In this document: in pieces, positions 26,406 through 35,486 of the stretch
Layout: the number at the start of each line of letters is the position of its first letter
Numbering within the stretch: position 1 is the first letter of the stretch
Assembly: GCA_016720585.1 (NCBI GenBank)
Contig: JADKKH010000006.1
Span: 62,001-126,000, forward strand
Direction: 5' to 3'
DNA from: Chitinophagaceae bacterium
GTDB taxonomy: Bacteria; Bacteroidota; Bacteroidia; Chitinophagales; Chitinophagaceae
DNA length: 64,000 bases
Made by a program: the position numbers and the translations under genes
The notes under the pieces: model-generated
Seen by the model: only the letters and a program-made list of their open reading frames with translations
What the model was told of the DNA's origin: nothing
The model's database searches: none

Positions 26406-29036
26406 TCACCTGATCAATGTAACGGTTCCCTTCAGAAAAATAGGTTTGCCTAAATAATCAATGGCGCTTACCATCCAGACAAAAACGCCGCTGTTTTGTA
26501 CACGTCCGTTAATCCTGCCGTCCCAGCCCTGTCGGTTAACGGTGGTCGTGAAAACACGTTCGCCCCAGCGGTTATATACACTGAAATAATTTATCTGCCT
26601 TATGCCAACAGCAATGGGTCGGACCACATCATTGAGACCATCATTATTGGGTGTGAAAGCTGTGGGAACAAATATTGAAGGGTTGGTTTTAAAAACATAC
26701 ACTGTTACAAAAGCAGAATCAGCACATCCGGTAGCATCGCTGACAACCAGTTTATATCTCACGCTGTCAATGCCGGTGTCATATATCCCGATCGGGTTAA
26801 AAATGGCTGTATTGCTTAGACCGGTAGAAGGGCTCCACAAGTAATTGACACCACCGGTTCCATTGAATAACAGGGGCTGGCCAACTACCACCGTTGTATC
26901 CCGGCCCGCAAATGCCTTTACTTTTGGGTTGACCGTTACTACAATCGTATCCCGGCCTGGTTTGGGACATCCCAGCGTATCAAAGGCTGATAAAATATAT
27001 TGCGTGGTTCGCGGAGGTGTTGAAAGAGGGTTAAGAATATTCGGATTACTAAGATAGGATGTGGGCGACCAGGTAAATGTGATTCCAACAATACTTGCAT
27101 TCAATTGTCCCGGGGTATTATAACAAAGGGTCGGACCTATTCCCGCATCGGCAATAGGATATGGAACTGTTGTAACAATAACCTGGTCATTAGCCGAGCA
27201 ACTGCCTATTGAAGCAACAACATTGTAAGGGGTTGTTGAAAATGTTATGGCAACCGGGTTAATGATATTGGGGTTATTAAGATTGGCTGCGGGAGTCCAG
27301 CTGTAAGTAAGTCCATCCGAAATGGCGTTTAACTGGATGGCATCCCCCTGGCAAATGGTCGTATCATTCATTGCTTTTAATGTAACAGAGTTTACAACTC
27401 TCACCTGAACAGAATCTTTGTTGAGACAGCCGTTATCATCTAAATTAACGTAATACCATTGGGTGCTGGGTGGATTTACTGTAGGTGTTCCTGTATTAGC
27501 ATTGATGATATTGACGGGAGGTGTCCAGTTGAAAGCTCCGGTACCACTGGCATTTAACTGAACCGCATCTGTACGACAGATCAGGGTATCCCTAAAAGCT
27601 AAAGTGATCAGAGGTTTGTCCAAAACATCAATAATAAACTGAACAGTGCTAAAACAACCTTTGCTATTGGTGACGTTTAGGGTTACTGTTTTTTGTCCTG
27701 AACTGGCATAGGTCCACTGCGGGTTCTGCAAATGTGATGTATCAGCATTTGTCGTCAGGTCGCCAAAATCCCATCGCCAGGTATCCACAAAACCATAGGA
27801 TGTTTTAGTCGTATCAGTAAACTGAAATGGATTTTGAAAACACCCACCAGCAGCTGTAAATCCGGGGAAGAAACCTGGGAAAACATTCACCTGGAAAAAG
27901 GTACTGTCTGCACATAATCCTCCGGCCAGGGAAACTTTAAGCCTTACAGTAAATGTTCCTGCAGTTGCATATGTATGAGTAGGCGCAGCTAAAATGGAGG
28001 TATCTAAATTACCCGAAGAAGGTTCACCAAAAGTCCAGAAATACTCCGTTCCCGGGGGATTGCCGGGTGCATCATTCTGAAAATTAACTGTGAAACCGTC
28101 ACAGGTGGTGGGTTTTGGATTTAACATGGCACTCAATGGAATACAGTCACCAGCCCGGATATGAAGCTCTTTCCGTGATGTAGCAATTAATACGCCGTTC
28201 TTGTATTCATTTACACAAACGCAAACTACGTATTCGCCTGAAAGGGGTGGAGCAATACCACTGATAAGCCCTGTTACCGGGTGGATAGTTACCCCTGCAC
28301 CCATAGGCTGTGTTCCGCTAAAAGGAGATTGATATGGGACCGAACTGTAAGGTGGGTTTGTTGCAGTAGGAGGCGCAGAATTACTTTGGTCTGCCCCTAA
28401 ATAGGCATAACAAAACTGATAGGATAATGAATCCCCATCTATATCTGAAGCCCGGAATGAATACTGAAAAAAACTGCCGGCGCAGACTACGGCTGTATCA
28501 TTGATCAGAAATTGCGGGCTGCTGTTTCTGTAGGCATTTAAGGGTGCCGCTGTTCCGGGTATTTGTATGGTAAAGGTATTTCCTACAGTTCCACTGGCAA
28601 CAACATTATTAATACCTGCAATCCGGCAACATCGCTGGTAGGCAATTATATAACCATCGGGGTCAGCCGCTAATTCAATTGACGGAAGATCATAAACAAC
28701 AATATAGTAATAGCAACCTCTTTGATCTCCGGTAATACAAGGCTCGTCATACAATTTGTCTAAAGTGTATTGATTGGTGATTGGCACACTGACATTCTGT
28801 AAAAACTGATTGTTACCAGCATTGAATATGGTAAAATTGATGGGATTACTTAATTGCCCATCAGATGGGATGCAGAGCATATAAACTGTCAGGGTAATTC
28901 TATACCTGTTTGCAGATGGGTCAGTAATACCCGGTCCAAGATATTGATAAGAGAAAAATCCACCTTTAATATGTGCGGCCTGGGAAGGGGCTGATACGAG
29001 TATAAAAATTACTATGGAAAGTAAAAAGCGTCTCAT
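26406..29036 (-). CDS. Large secreted PKD-domain protein with CHU_C (type B T9SS) sorting domain
   Basis: 876 residues from the ATG at 29036, which gives a signal peptide (RRFLLSIVIFILVSAPSQA). The longer frame to 29192 overlaps the upstream gene and is rejected. N-terminal region HIKGGFFSYQYLGPG is typical of Bacteroidota surface proteins. At least two PKD-like repeats follow (FWTFGEPSSGNLDTS...; WRWDFGDLTTNADTSH...), then Ig-like repeats with CxxD/WTP motifs. The C-terminus PTAFTPNNDGLND...VYNRWGERVF...GTVTLIR is the gliding motility-associated CHU_C domain, so export through SprA/T9SS is expected. A probable adhesin or surface protein; ligand unknown. Confidence 0.9.
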   Translation of the reverse strand: MRRFLLSIVIFILVSAPSQAAHIKGGFFSYQYLGPGITDPSANRYRITLTVYMLCIPSDGQLSNPINFTIFNAGNNQFLQNVSVPITNQYTLDKLYDEPCITGDQRGCYYYIVVYDLPSIELAADPDGYIIAYQRCCRIAGINNVVASGTVGNTFTIQIPGTAAPLNAYRNSSPQFLINDTAVVCAGSFFQYSFRASDIDGDSLSYQFCYAYLGADQSNSAPPTATNPPYSSVPYQSPFSGTQPMGAGVTIHPVTGLISGIAPPLSGEYVVCVCVNEYKNGVLIATSRKELHIRAGDCIPLSAMLNPKPTTCDGFTVNFQNDAPGNPPGTEYFWTFGEPSSGNLDTSILAAPTHTYATAGTFTVRLKVSLAGGLCADSTFFQVNVFPGFFPGFTAAGGCFQNPFQFTDTTKTSYGFVDTWRWDFGDLTTNADTSHLQNPQWTYASSGQKTVTLNVTNSKGCFSTVQFIIDVLDKPLITLAFRDTLICRTDAVQLNASGTGAFNWTPPVNIINANTGTPTVNPPSTQWYYVNLDDNGCLNKDSVQVRVVNSVTLKAMNDTTICQGDAIQLNAISDGLTYSWTPAANLNNPNIINPVAITFSTTPYNVVASIGSCSANDQVIVTTVPYPIADAGIGPTLCYNTPGQLNASIVGITFTWSPTSYLSNPNILNPLSTPPRTTQYILSAFDTLGCPKPGRDTIVVTVNPKVKAFAGRDTTVVVGQPLLFNGTGGVNYLWSPSTGLSNTAIFNPIGIYDTGIDSVRYKLVVSDATGCADSAFVTVYVFKTNPSIFVPTAFTPNNDGLNDVVRPIAVGIRQINYFSVYNRWGERVFTTTVNRQGWDGRINGRVQNSGVFVWMVSAIDYLGKPIFLKGTVTLIR

Positions 29037-29061
29037 TGGAGGATCGGTAATAAAATAATTT

Positions 29062-29877
29062 TCATATTTCCAGCAAAAACTTCTCCAAAATCCAGTTACT
29101 GGCATCTGCTTCTTCCAGCATGCCCATATGCCCGGATTTTTGAAGTATGTGAATGTACGATTTTTCAGGCAGTTGGCATTGCTCCAGGCCATCTGTAAGG
29201 GGTATGGCCATATCGTATTTTCCCATGATAAATAGTACCTGCACAGCAGCCTTTTGTAACATTTCGGTTCGGTCTGGCCGCTTCATCATAGCCTCATAAT
29301 ATGAAACGAGTGCCTCCCGGGAAAAGTTGTTTGAAGCGGCAACTTGTTCCGCAATTAATTCAGGCTGTTCATCTTTGGTTTGTTGTGAAAAAAGATTGGG
29401 TATGGCGGTTTTCAGAAATTCAAAAGCACCATGCTGCCGGATGAAATCAATTCCTTTGAGTCGAACAGCTTTTTTTTCTTCACTATCGGCATAGGCCGAA
29501 GAATGAAAAAGACCAAAAGCGGTAATATCTCCTGGATACTTGTCTGCTATGGCTAATGTTATATAGCCACCCATACTATGCCCGATGATCGGACAAGCCT
29601 CCAATTTTTCTTCACGGATGATCGCATGAATTACATCAGCCATACCTTCCATACTCATATCGTCAATCATTTCAGATTGCCCGCTACCGGGAAGATCGGG
29701 GATAATGAGCTTAAACTTATCTTTTAAAAATTCAACCTGGTTCTTCCATACATCACCGTCTTCGCCAAATCCATGAATGAACACTACAGGTTTGCCATTA
29801 CCAGTAATACTGTAACTAGTTTTTTTATTTTGATATAGAAATTGTTTTTTCATTTTTTTACTGTTTGACCTGTCCAT
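29062..29877 (-). CDS. Alpha/beta hydrolase
   Basis: 271 residues. The oxyanion loop is VVFIHGFGEDGDVW, the nucleophile S101 lies in GHSMGGY, an acid in MGKYDMAIP, and the histidine in SGHMGMLEE, the full triad of the alpha/beta hydrolase fold. No signal peptide. The substrate cannot be inferred. Start ATG 29877; the ATG at 29853 (KKQFLYQNKK) is equally possible because a TAtcgTTT-like -7 box lies directly before 29877. Its 3' end is 25 bp from the next gene's start on the same strand. Confidence 0.88.
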   Translation of the reverse strand: MDRSNSKKMKKQFLYQNKKTSYSITGNGKPVVFIHGFGEDGDVWKNQVEFLKDKFKLIIPDLPGSGQSEMIDDMSMEGMADVIHAIIREEKLEACPIIGHSMGGYITLAIADKYPGDITAFGLFHSSAYADSEEKKAVRLKGIDFIRQHGAFEFLKTAIPNLFSQQTKDEQPELIAEQVAASNNFSREALVSYYEAMMKRPDRTEMLQKAAVQVLFIMGKYDMAIPLTDGLEQCQLPEKSYIHILQKSGHMGMLEEADASNWILEKFLLEI

Positions 29878-29946
29878 GAGGAAAACGATACAAATTTCAC
29901 GCAGGAAGAATTATTTCTAGAGTCATGTGTGTTATTAGTGGCTATT

Positions 29947-31563
29947 TTATTCCTGCAAAGCAGGAAACTTTTTTTTAAAAAATCTCCGAAGAATTTTTAA
30001 AGTACAATACCATCCAAGCAGCAGGATGCTGAGAACCACCATACTCTTCGATAAAAGATCACCCTGCTTTACAAAAAATGTTTTTGAACCACTAGCTATC
30101 GGGTTCCCAGAAGAAATGGCCTGTTTGATAGTAGCGGCTGTATTATAGGGTTGCGGATTAATAACAGTTCCATACGGATCAATAAAACAACTGATGCCGG
30201 TATTGGCGCTACGGGCCACCCAGGTCCTTGTTTCTATAGCCCTCAATCTTGCATAATTCATGTGTTGTCTGTGACCCGGCGTATTCTTCCACCAGCCATC
30301 ATTGGTGATGATACAGATCAGGTTGGCACCATTAAGGACATATTTACTCATGAATTCACCATAAATGCTTTCATAACAAATGGAGGGTGCAATTTTGAAA
30401 CCCCCTTTGGCTTCCAGCACGGCCCTTTCTTTTTGTTTGGCATAACCTGCCGTTGTACCACCGAATTTTTCAAACCACTTGTCAATAAATTTTAAGAACC
30501 AGGGCAGGGTTTCCACACCCGGTACCAGCATGGATTTATGGTAAAAGGAATGGGCGCCGGAACTATCCAATAATGCCGATCCGTTATAGGATTCATAAAA
30601 CTGACCGTTGAATTCTTCTGAATATTTTGTTTTGGCGCTGAACATCCTGAAACTTTCTATACCTGTAAACAGCGAGGCATTGGGATGGCGTTTCAAAAAT
30701 GCCCACAAAGGATTCAGGAAAAAATTTTCTTTTAATGATTCTTCATCAATTCTGGAAGCAGTATATAAAGCGGTTTCGGGCCAGATTATTAAAACCGTGT
30801 TACTGTCTGTTTCCTGTTCACTGGTAGCGATCAGTTTTTGTAACTGAGCTTCAAAGGAGCCGGTGGCTTCCGATACTTTTTCATACGGATCAATATTGGG
30901 TTGAACCACCACCACATTGGATTGACTTTTGGGCAATTGCATACGGATCGTACTGAATAAAGAAAAGGTAATGGGTAAAAGGAGCAGAAGGATGCTTGCT
31001 ACAAAATTTTTATACGATTTACCAGTAGTCCTGTTCCAATTATTTTTTAAATGCAGAAACAGCAGCATGTTGATCAGCAAAACCCACAAACTGCCACCGC
31101 TTGTTCCGGTGTATTCATACCACTGCACCCATTCCGGATGCGTGGCAAATACATTTCCCAGGGTAAGCCAGGGCCAGCTCAATCCCCAATCCTGCAGATG
31201 GATATATTCAAAACACATCCAGAAAGCAATAAGCGATATGTAACCCCATTTTTTTCCCAATCTTTTTTTAACGATCTTAAATCCCAACCAGGGTAAACAC
31301 ATCAGTAAACTATTAGCCAGAAACGCTGATAAAGCCCCCGGTACCGATGCATTCCAGATCCACCAGGTGGTGGCCACATTCCAGATGAGCATGCTGATGT
31401 AAGTAAGACCAAAGAATTTTTTCCGGCTCTCCACTTTGGATTCAAGCCATAATAACGGGACCCAGGCAATAAAAATGAGGAACGTAAGGGGAGATACAGG
31501 CCAGGCCGCCCAGAGTAATAATCCGGCACCAATGGCTATGTAAAGATTGGTGTAACGTTTCAT
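29947..31563 (-). CDS. lnt: Apolipoprotein N-acyltransferase
   Basis: 538 residues. It adds the third acyl chain to outer-membrane lipoproteins. About six membrane segments in the first 205 residues are followed by a periplasmic nitrilase domain with the Glu-Lys-Cys triad: E263 (IIWPETALY), K343 (YHKSMLVPG), C396 (PSICYESIYGE), and a final membrane helix before a Lys-rich tail. It makes sense with the several lipoproteins in the window. An inverted repeat (31575-31678) separates it from guaB. Confidence 0.93.
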   Translation of the reverse strand: MKRYTNLYIAIGAGLLLWAAWPVSPLTFLIFIAWVPLLWLESKVESRKKFFGLTYISMLIWNVATTWWIWNASVPGALSAFLANSLLMCLPWLGFKIVKKRLGKKWGYISLIAFWMCFEYIHLQDWGLSWPWLTLGNVFATHPEWVQWYEYTGTSGGSLWVLLINMLLFLHLKNNWNRTTGKSYKNFVASILLLLLPITFSLFSTIRMQLPKSQSNVVVVQPNIDPYEKVSEATGSFEAQLQKLIATSEQETDSNTVLIIWPETALYTASRIDEESLKENFFLNPLWAFLKRHPNASLFTGIESFRMFSAKTKYSEEFNGQFYESYNGSALLDSSGAHSFYHKSMLVPGVETLPWFLKFIDKWFEKFGGTTAGYAKQKERAVLEAKGGFKIAPSICYESIYGEFMSKYVLNGANLICIITNDGWWKNTPGHRQHMNYARLRAIETRTWVARSANTGISCFIDPYGTVINPQPYNTAATIKQAISSGNPIASGSKTFFVKQGDLLSKSMVVLSILLLGWYCTLKILRRFFKKKFPALQE

Positions 31564-31574
31564 TTTAGTTGATG

Positions 31575-31678
31575 GTTCTTAGTTCATGGTTCATTGAACC
31601 TCAAAATGAGCTCTGTAATTTTTTTTGAATATACATTGAAAGATTGAAGTTAACGGCTATGAACCATGAACTATGAAC
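31575..31678. repeat. Inverted repeat of iterated GTTCAT units (no gene inside)
   Basis: 31575-31594 and 31659-31678 are 20-bp inverted copies differing at one base, built of GTTCATGGTTCAT-type iterations, with a 64-bp A/T-rich spacer that has no open frame. It fills the lnt-guaB gap. The same unit type flanks the four-helix-bundle gene. Confidence 0.8.
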
Positions 31679-31683
31679 TTCTT

Positions 31684-33180
31684 TCATCTCCTGCTGTAAT
31701 TCGGTGCTTCTTTTGTTATTTCAATATCATGTGCATGACTCTCTTTCATACCCGCATTGGTGATTTTTACAAAAACAGCTTTTTGTAATGCCGGGATCGA
31801 AGCTGCCCCGCAATATCCCATACCGGCCCGTAAACCACCCGTATACTGGTACACCACTTCTTTTAAAAAACCTTTATAGGCTACACGGCCCTCAATGCCT
31901 TCGGGTACAAATTTCTTTACATCATCTTCCACATCCTGGAAATAACGGTCGCTGCTGCCCGTTGACATAGCTCCCAGGGAACCCATGCCCCGGTATTCCT
32001 TGAATTTTCTGCCTTCATAAATAATGGTTTCGCCGGGACTTTCTTCCGTGCCGGCAAAAATGCTTCCCATCATGATGCAATTGGCACCAGCCGCCAATGC
32101 TTTCACCATATCACCGGTATAGCGGATGCCACCATCGGCGATCACCGGAATATTTTTTCCTTTTAATGCCGCAGCTGCTTCCATAATGGCTGTAAGTTGA
32201 GGTACTCCGGCACCGGCTACAATCCTGGTTGTACAAATCGAACCAGGCCCGATACCAACTTTTATAGCATCAGCGCCTGCATCCGCTAAAGCGATGGCAC
32301 CGGCCGCTGTTCCCACATTACCGGCAATGACTTGTATATTTTTGAAATTCTTTTTCACATCTTTCAAAGCAGCGATCACTCCTTTACTGTGTCCATGTGC
32401 GCTGTCCAGTGCAATGATATCTGCCCCGACGGTTTGTAAGGCGGCAACCCGATCCAGTAAATCATTGGTGATACCAACACCGGCACCTACCCTTAATCTT
32501 CCGAATGCATCTTTCAAAGCATTCGGATGACTTTTTAATTTAAGAATATCGCTATAGGTAAATAATCCGGTCAGCTTTCCCTGCTTATTAATGATGGGTA
32601 GTTTCTCGACTTTTGTTTTTTTGAATAATTGTTCTGCTTTTTTTAAATCAGTTCCTTCAGGAGCCGTATAGAGATTTTCTTTAGTCATCACTTCACTCAC
32701 TTTACGTTTGGGGTTGTCTTCAAAACGCAGGTCGCGGTTGGTGAGTATACCGACCAATTTCCCATTCTTATCGATAATGGGAATGCCCCCGATTTTATTT
32801 TCTTTCATTAATCGTAAAGCATCGCCAATAGTCGCATCGGCGAGTAATGTGATCGGGTCTATGATCAGACCGCTCTCACTTCTTTTTACTTTACGTACCT
32901 GTTCGGCCTGTTTTTCAATGGACATATTTTTATGCAGTATGCCCAGACCACCTTCCCGGGCCAGGGCTGTAGCCAAAGCCGCTTCGGTAACGGTATCCAT
33001 CGCTGCTGACAGCAGCGGTACATTCAGGGTAATGTCATTGGTGAGTTTACTTTTGATATCTACGTCACGGGGTAATACCTGGCTGTAGCCGGGCATCAGC
33101 AATACATCATCAAAGGTTAAACCTTCACCAAAAAATTTAGAGAATTTGTCTTTAGCGGGGGAAGAATTTCTTGTTGCCAT
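31684..33180 (-). CDS. guaB: Inosine-5'-monophosphate dehydrogenase
   Basis: 498 residues from the ATG at 33180. An in-frame ATG at 33186 lies within the -7 box (33184-33191) and is rejected. IMPDH oxidises IMP to XMP, the committed step to guanine nucleotides. The (beta/alpha)8 barrel is interrupted by two CBS domains (about 108-225); the catalytic cysteine is in GPGSICTTR, and the flap has GSSDRYFQ. A complete bacterial enzyme. The leader appears to be only a few nucleotides. Confidence 0.97.
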   Translation of the reverse strand: MATRNSSPAKDKFSKFFGEGLTFDDVLLMPGYSQVLPRDVDIKSKLTNDITLNVPLLSAAMDTVTEAALATALAREGGLGILHKNMSIEKQAEQVRKVKRSESGLIIDPITLLADATIGDALRLMKENKIGGIPIIDKNGKLVGILTNRDLRFEDNPKRKVSEVMTKENLYTAPEGTDLKKAEQLFKKTKVEKLPIINKQGKLTGLFTYSDILKLKSHPNALKDAFGRLRVGAGVGITNDLLDRVAALQTVGADIIALDSAHGHSKGVIAALKDVKKNFKNIQVIAGNVGTAAGAIALADAGADAIKVGIGPGSICTTRIVAGAGVPQLTAIMEAAAALKGKNIPVIADGGIRYTGDMVKALAAGANCIMMGSIFAGTEESPGETIIYEGRKFKEYRGMGSLGAMSTGSSDRYFQDVEDDVKKFVPEGIEGRVAYKGFLKEVVYQYTGGLRAGMGYCGAASIPALQKAVFVKITNAGMKESHAHDIEITKEAPNYSRR

Positions 33181-33183
33181 GTG

Positions 33184-33191
33184 CAAAGATA
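33184..33191 (-). promoter_or_regulatory. Candidate -7 box for guaB (TATCTTTG)
   Basis: Exact TAnnTTTG match on the minus strand, ending 3 bp before the chosen ATG. It implies a very short or absent leader and decides the start codon. Confidence 0.6.
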
Positions 33192-33294
33192 GGGTGGCGG
33201 CAAAATATGTACAAATTGAAATTTTAGGGTTATTAATAATGGTCGTATTATCCTACCCACCCCTTTATTTATTCACTTATTAATAGTTGCCTTG

Positions 33295-33310
33295 CCCCTC
33301 CAAGGAGGGG
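33295..33310. repeat. Short palindrome CCCCTCC-AA-GGAGGGG
   Basis: Seven-base arms around AA in the guaB-CHU_C gap. It resembles the G/C-rich palindromes found inside the E1 gene at 58225-58330. Confidence 0.55.
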
Positions 33311-33375
33311 ATGAGAAATAACAAAATTCTACAAGAACAAAGTCAGGCAATAAATAATTTGAAATGCACTCTTTA

Positions 33376-35415
33376 TTACCTGATCAGCGTAACGGTTCCT
33401 TTTCTGAAAACGGGTTGTTTGGTATCCCGGTGGATATAACTGAGCATCCAGACAAATACACCCGTTGTCTGGACTGCCCCGTTGATGCGGCCATCCCATT
33501 TTTTCCGCCAGTCGGTGGTTGCAAAAACTAATTGTCCCCAGCGATTATAAACTTTGAATTCATAATTATCTGCTTTTAAGGCGTTGTGCGGCCAGAAATA
33601 ATCATTCAATCCGTCATTATTTGGAGTGAAAGCAGTGGGTACATCTATGAAACAATGATCCAGGACAGTCAGCGTTTTTCTGGTACTGTCGCTACAGCCC
33701 AGGGTAAAGTTGAAGGCAACCAGTTTGACCGTGTAATAAGCTTCCTTATTATTGTTTGGGAATAAAAATGGCAGGGGATCTTTTAAATTGCTGGAGGCGA
33801 TAATATCAAAGTTCCAGCGCCAGGCATCTATCTGCCCGGTGCTTATATTATTCACCTGCAGTTGGTCTTCCGGGCAAATTACATCGGGCATGGTAAAAGC
33901 TGCTTTCACCTCATTGTCCAAAACAATAGTGTTGGTGGCCGTATCACTGCACACGCCGTTACTTACAATCAGTTGTATATCGTTGGTACTGGTGGCCGGA
34001 AAAATAATGGTATGTGTTCGCGTTGTTACAGGTGTACCCGTATTAAATATCCAGTTCCAGTAATTGACATCATGTGCCCCGTCATGCGAAAATGACAACG
34101 TATCTCTCTGGCAACCAAATTTTGTTGTATATGTAAAAAGAGCTGATACGGTATCGGCTGTTATGAATGGAAGAGATTGTGGTAATATGGGCTGTCCGCA
34201 TACATCAAAAATTGGACTGCCATCAATACCGGGTTGAATAGAAACAGTATATAATCCTTTTGTGTAAATGGTTGAACCTAATTTTAAGACGATATATTTA
34301 GACTCATCATTTATACAGTTACCGGATGCGCTGATGATCGTAACAGGTGTCGGGCCGCTAATAGAAAAATCACTCCCGGTTGGTGAAATGCTGGAACACT
34401 TGATTTTTTTTGGGTAATAAATTAATATGGAATCAGGTGTGCAGGGAGCTTTACCAATACTGTCTGCAAGGATCGGTTGCGGAATAAAATAATCGAAAGA
34501 AATGGATTGTCCCGGAGCTATATTATTTCCGCAGACATCCAATAACGTGTTACCATCACTGCCGGTATTGATAACAAGTTGATGCGTACCGCTGGTTAAG
34601 GGTGCCGTAAGTGTTATAACAACTTCATCAAAGACGAAACCAGCGGAACAGATTGTCGTGGTGGCGCCGGTAGCGGTGGTTCCGGAAGGCGATATACTGA
34701 ACTCACTGCCATTGGCAGAAAGGCTGTTGCACCGGATATCTTTATTCAGCTTCAAATTAAGAACCTGCCCGTTGCAATCCGGGGTTACACTTATCATGGC
34801 CGGTATCTTGGGATCGGTAATAACTGCCGTGCCACCACCAAAGGATAACGAATAACCACTTTGTGTATCTGTAAAATGACTGACCATCAGCAGGTATTCA
34901 TGACCTGCAATCAACATAGGCATTTGAGCAAATGTCGGTTCATTATTTGTCGGAACAGAAGCACAATTAATATAGTTGACTCCGGACGCAGATGCACCGG
35001 TGGGTCCATAAGTTCCTGACCAGTTCCCCGTTACAACAAGGGAATTGTTGGTGAAAATAGCATTGGGATTTTGTCCGGTGATATCGTATAGCTGCCAGTC
35101 ATAATCTTCAAAGTCCGCACTGGGTGTTATCCGGAATCCCAACGTGCCTGATACATAGCAGGTGAATTTATAAAAAAAAGGATTTTTGTTTTGATAAGCT
35201 GCACCCCCTGTCCCGTTGGAGCAGCCGGGAACAAATAAATCATTCGTACTGCAAGCCGGGACGGTTGTTTGAATAAACGTGGTAGTTCCGCAAACCGGAA
35301 AAGCTGTACTGGGTGTTTGTCCGGGTGTGGTACAGGTCTGTGACAATGCCGCCCCGTTAAACAATGACAGGTAAAATAATACTCCGAAAATTTTTGATGT
35401 AAAAAACATTTTCAT
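33376..35415 (-). CDS. Secreted protein with CHU_C (type B T9SS) sorting domain
   Basis: 679 residues from the ATG at 35415 (signal FFTSKIFGVLFYLSLFNGAALSQ). ATGs at 35430 and 35409 are alternatives. The N-terminal half begins CTTPGQTPSTAFPVCGTTTF, a motif shared by many Bacteroidota surface proteins. Ig- or big-like repeats follow, then a PKD-like segment (WRWNFDIIASS) and PTAFTPNNDGLNDYFWP...VYNRWGQLVF...GTVTLIR, the CHU_C domain. The C-terminus is paralogous to the 26.4-29.0 kb protein, so both are probable cargo of the SprA translocon. Function otherwise unknown. Confidence 0.9.
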   Translation of the reverse strand: MKMFFTSKIFGVLFYLSLFNGAALSQTCTTPGQTPSTAFPVCGTTTFIQTTVPACSTNDLFVPGCSNGTGGAAYQNKNPFFYKFTCYVSGTLGFRITPSADFEDYDWQLYDITGQNPNAIFTNNSLVVTGNWSGTYGPTGASASGVNYINCASVPTNNEPTFAQMPMLIAGHEYLLMVSHFTDTQSGYSLSFGGGTAVITDPKIPAMISVTPDCNGQVLNLKLNKDIRCNSLSANGSEFSISPSGTTATGATTTICSAGFVFDEVVITLTAPLTSGTHQLVINTGSDGNTLLDVCGNNIAPGQSISFDYFIPQPILADSIGKAPCTPDSILIYYPKKIKCSSISPTGSDFSISGPTPVTIISASGNCINDESKYIVLKLGSTIYTKGLYTVSIQPGIDGSPIFDVCGQPILPQSLPFITADTVSALFTYTTKFGCQRDTLSFSHDGAHDVNYWNWIFNTGTPVTTRTHTIIFPATSTNDIQLIVSNGVCSDTATNTIVLDNEVKAAFTMPDVICPEDQLQVNNISTGQIDAWRWNFDIIASSNLKDPLPFLFPNNNKEAYYTVKLVAFNFTLGCSDSTRKTLTVLDHCFIDVPTAFTPNNDGLNDYFWPHNALKADNYEFKVYNRWGQLVFATTDWRKKWDGRINGAVQTTGVFVWMLSYIHRDTKQPVFRKGTVTLIR

Positions 35416-35486
35416 CGGGAAAAACAGCAATAAATTGCTTTAATTAATATGGACAACAAAAACAATGTTTTTGCTGTCTGGTATGA

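Noticed and set aside
30093..30115. Copy of the CCCGATAGCT palindrome within lnt (CTAGCTATCGGGTTCC)
   Set aside because: Only half of the palindrome is present and the local protein sequence is plausible for a C-terminal loop.
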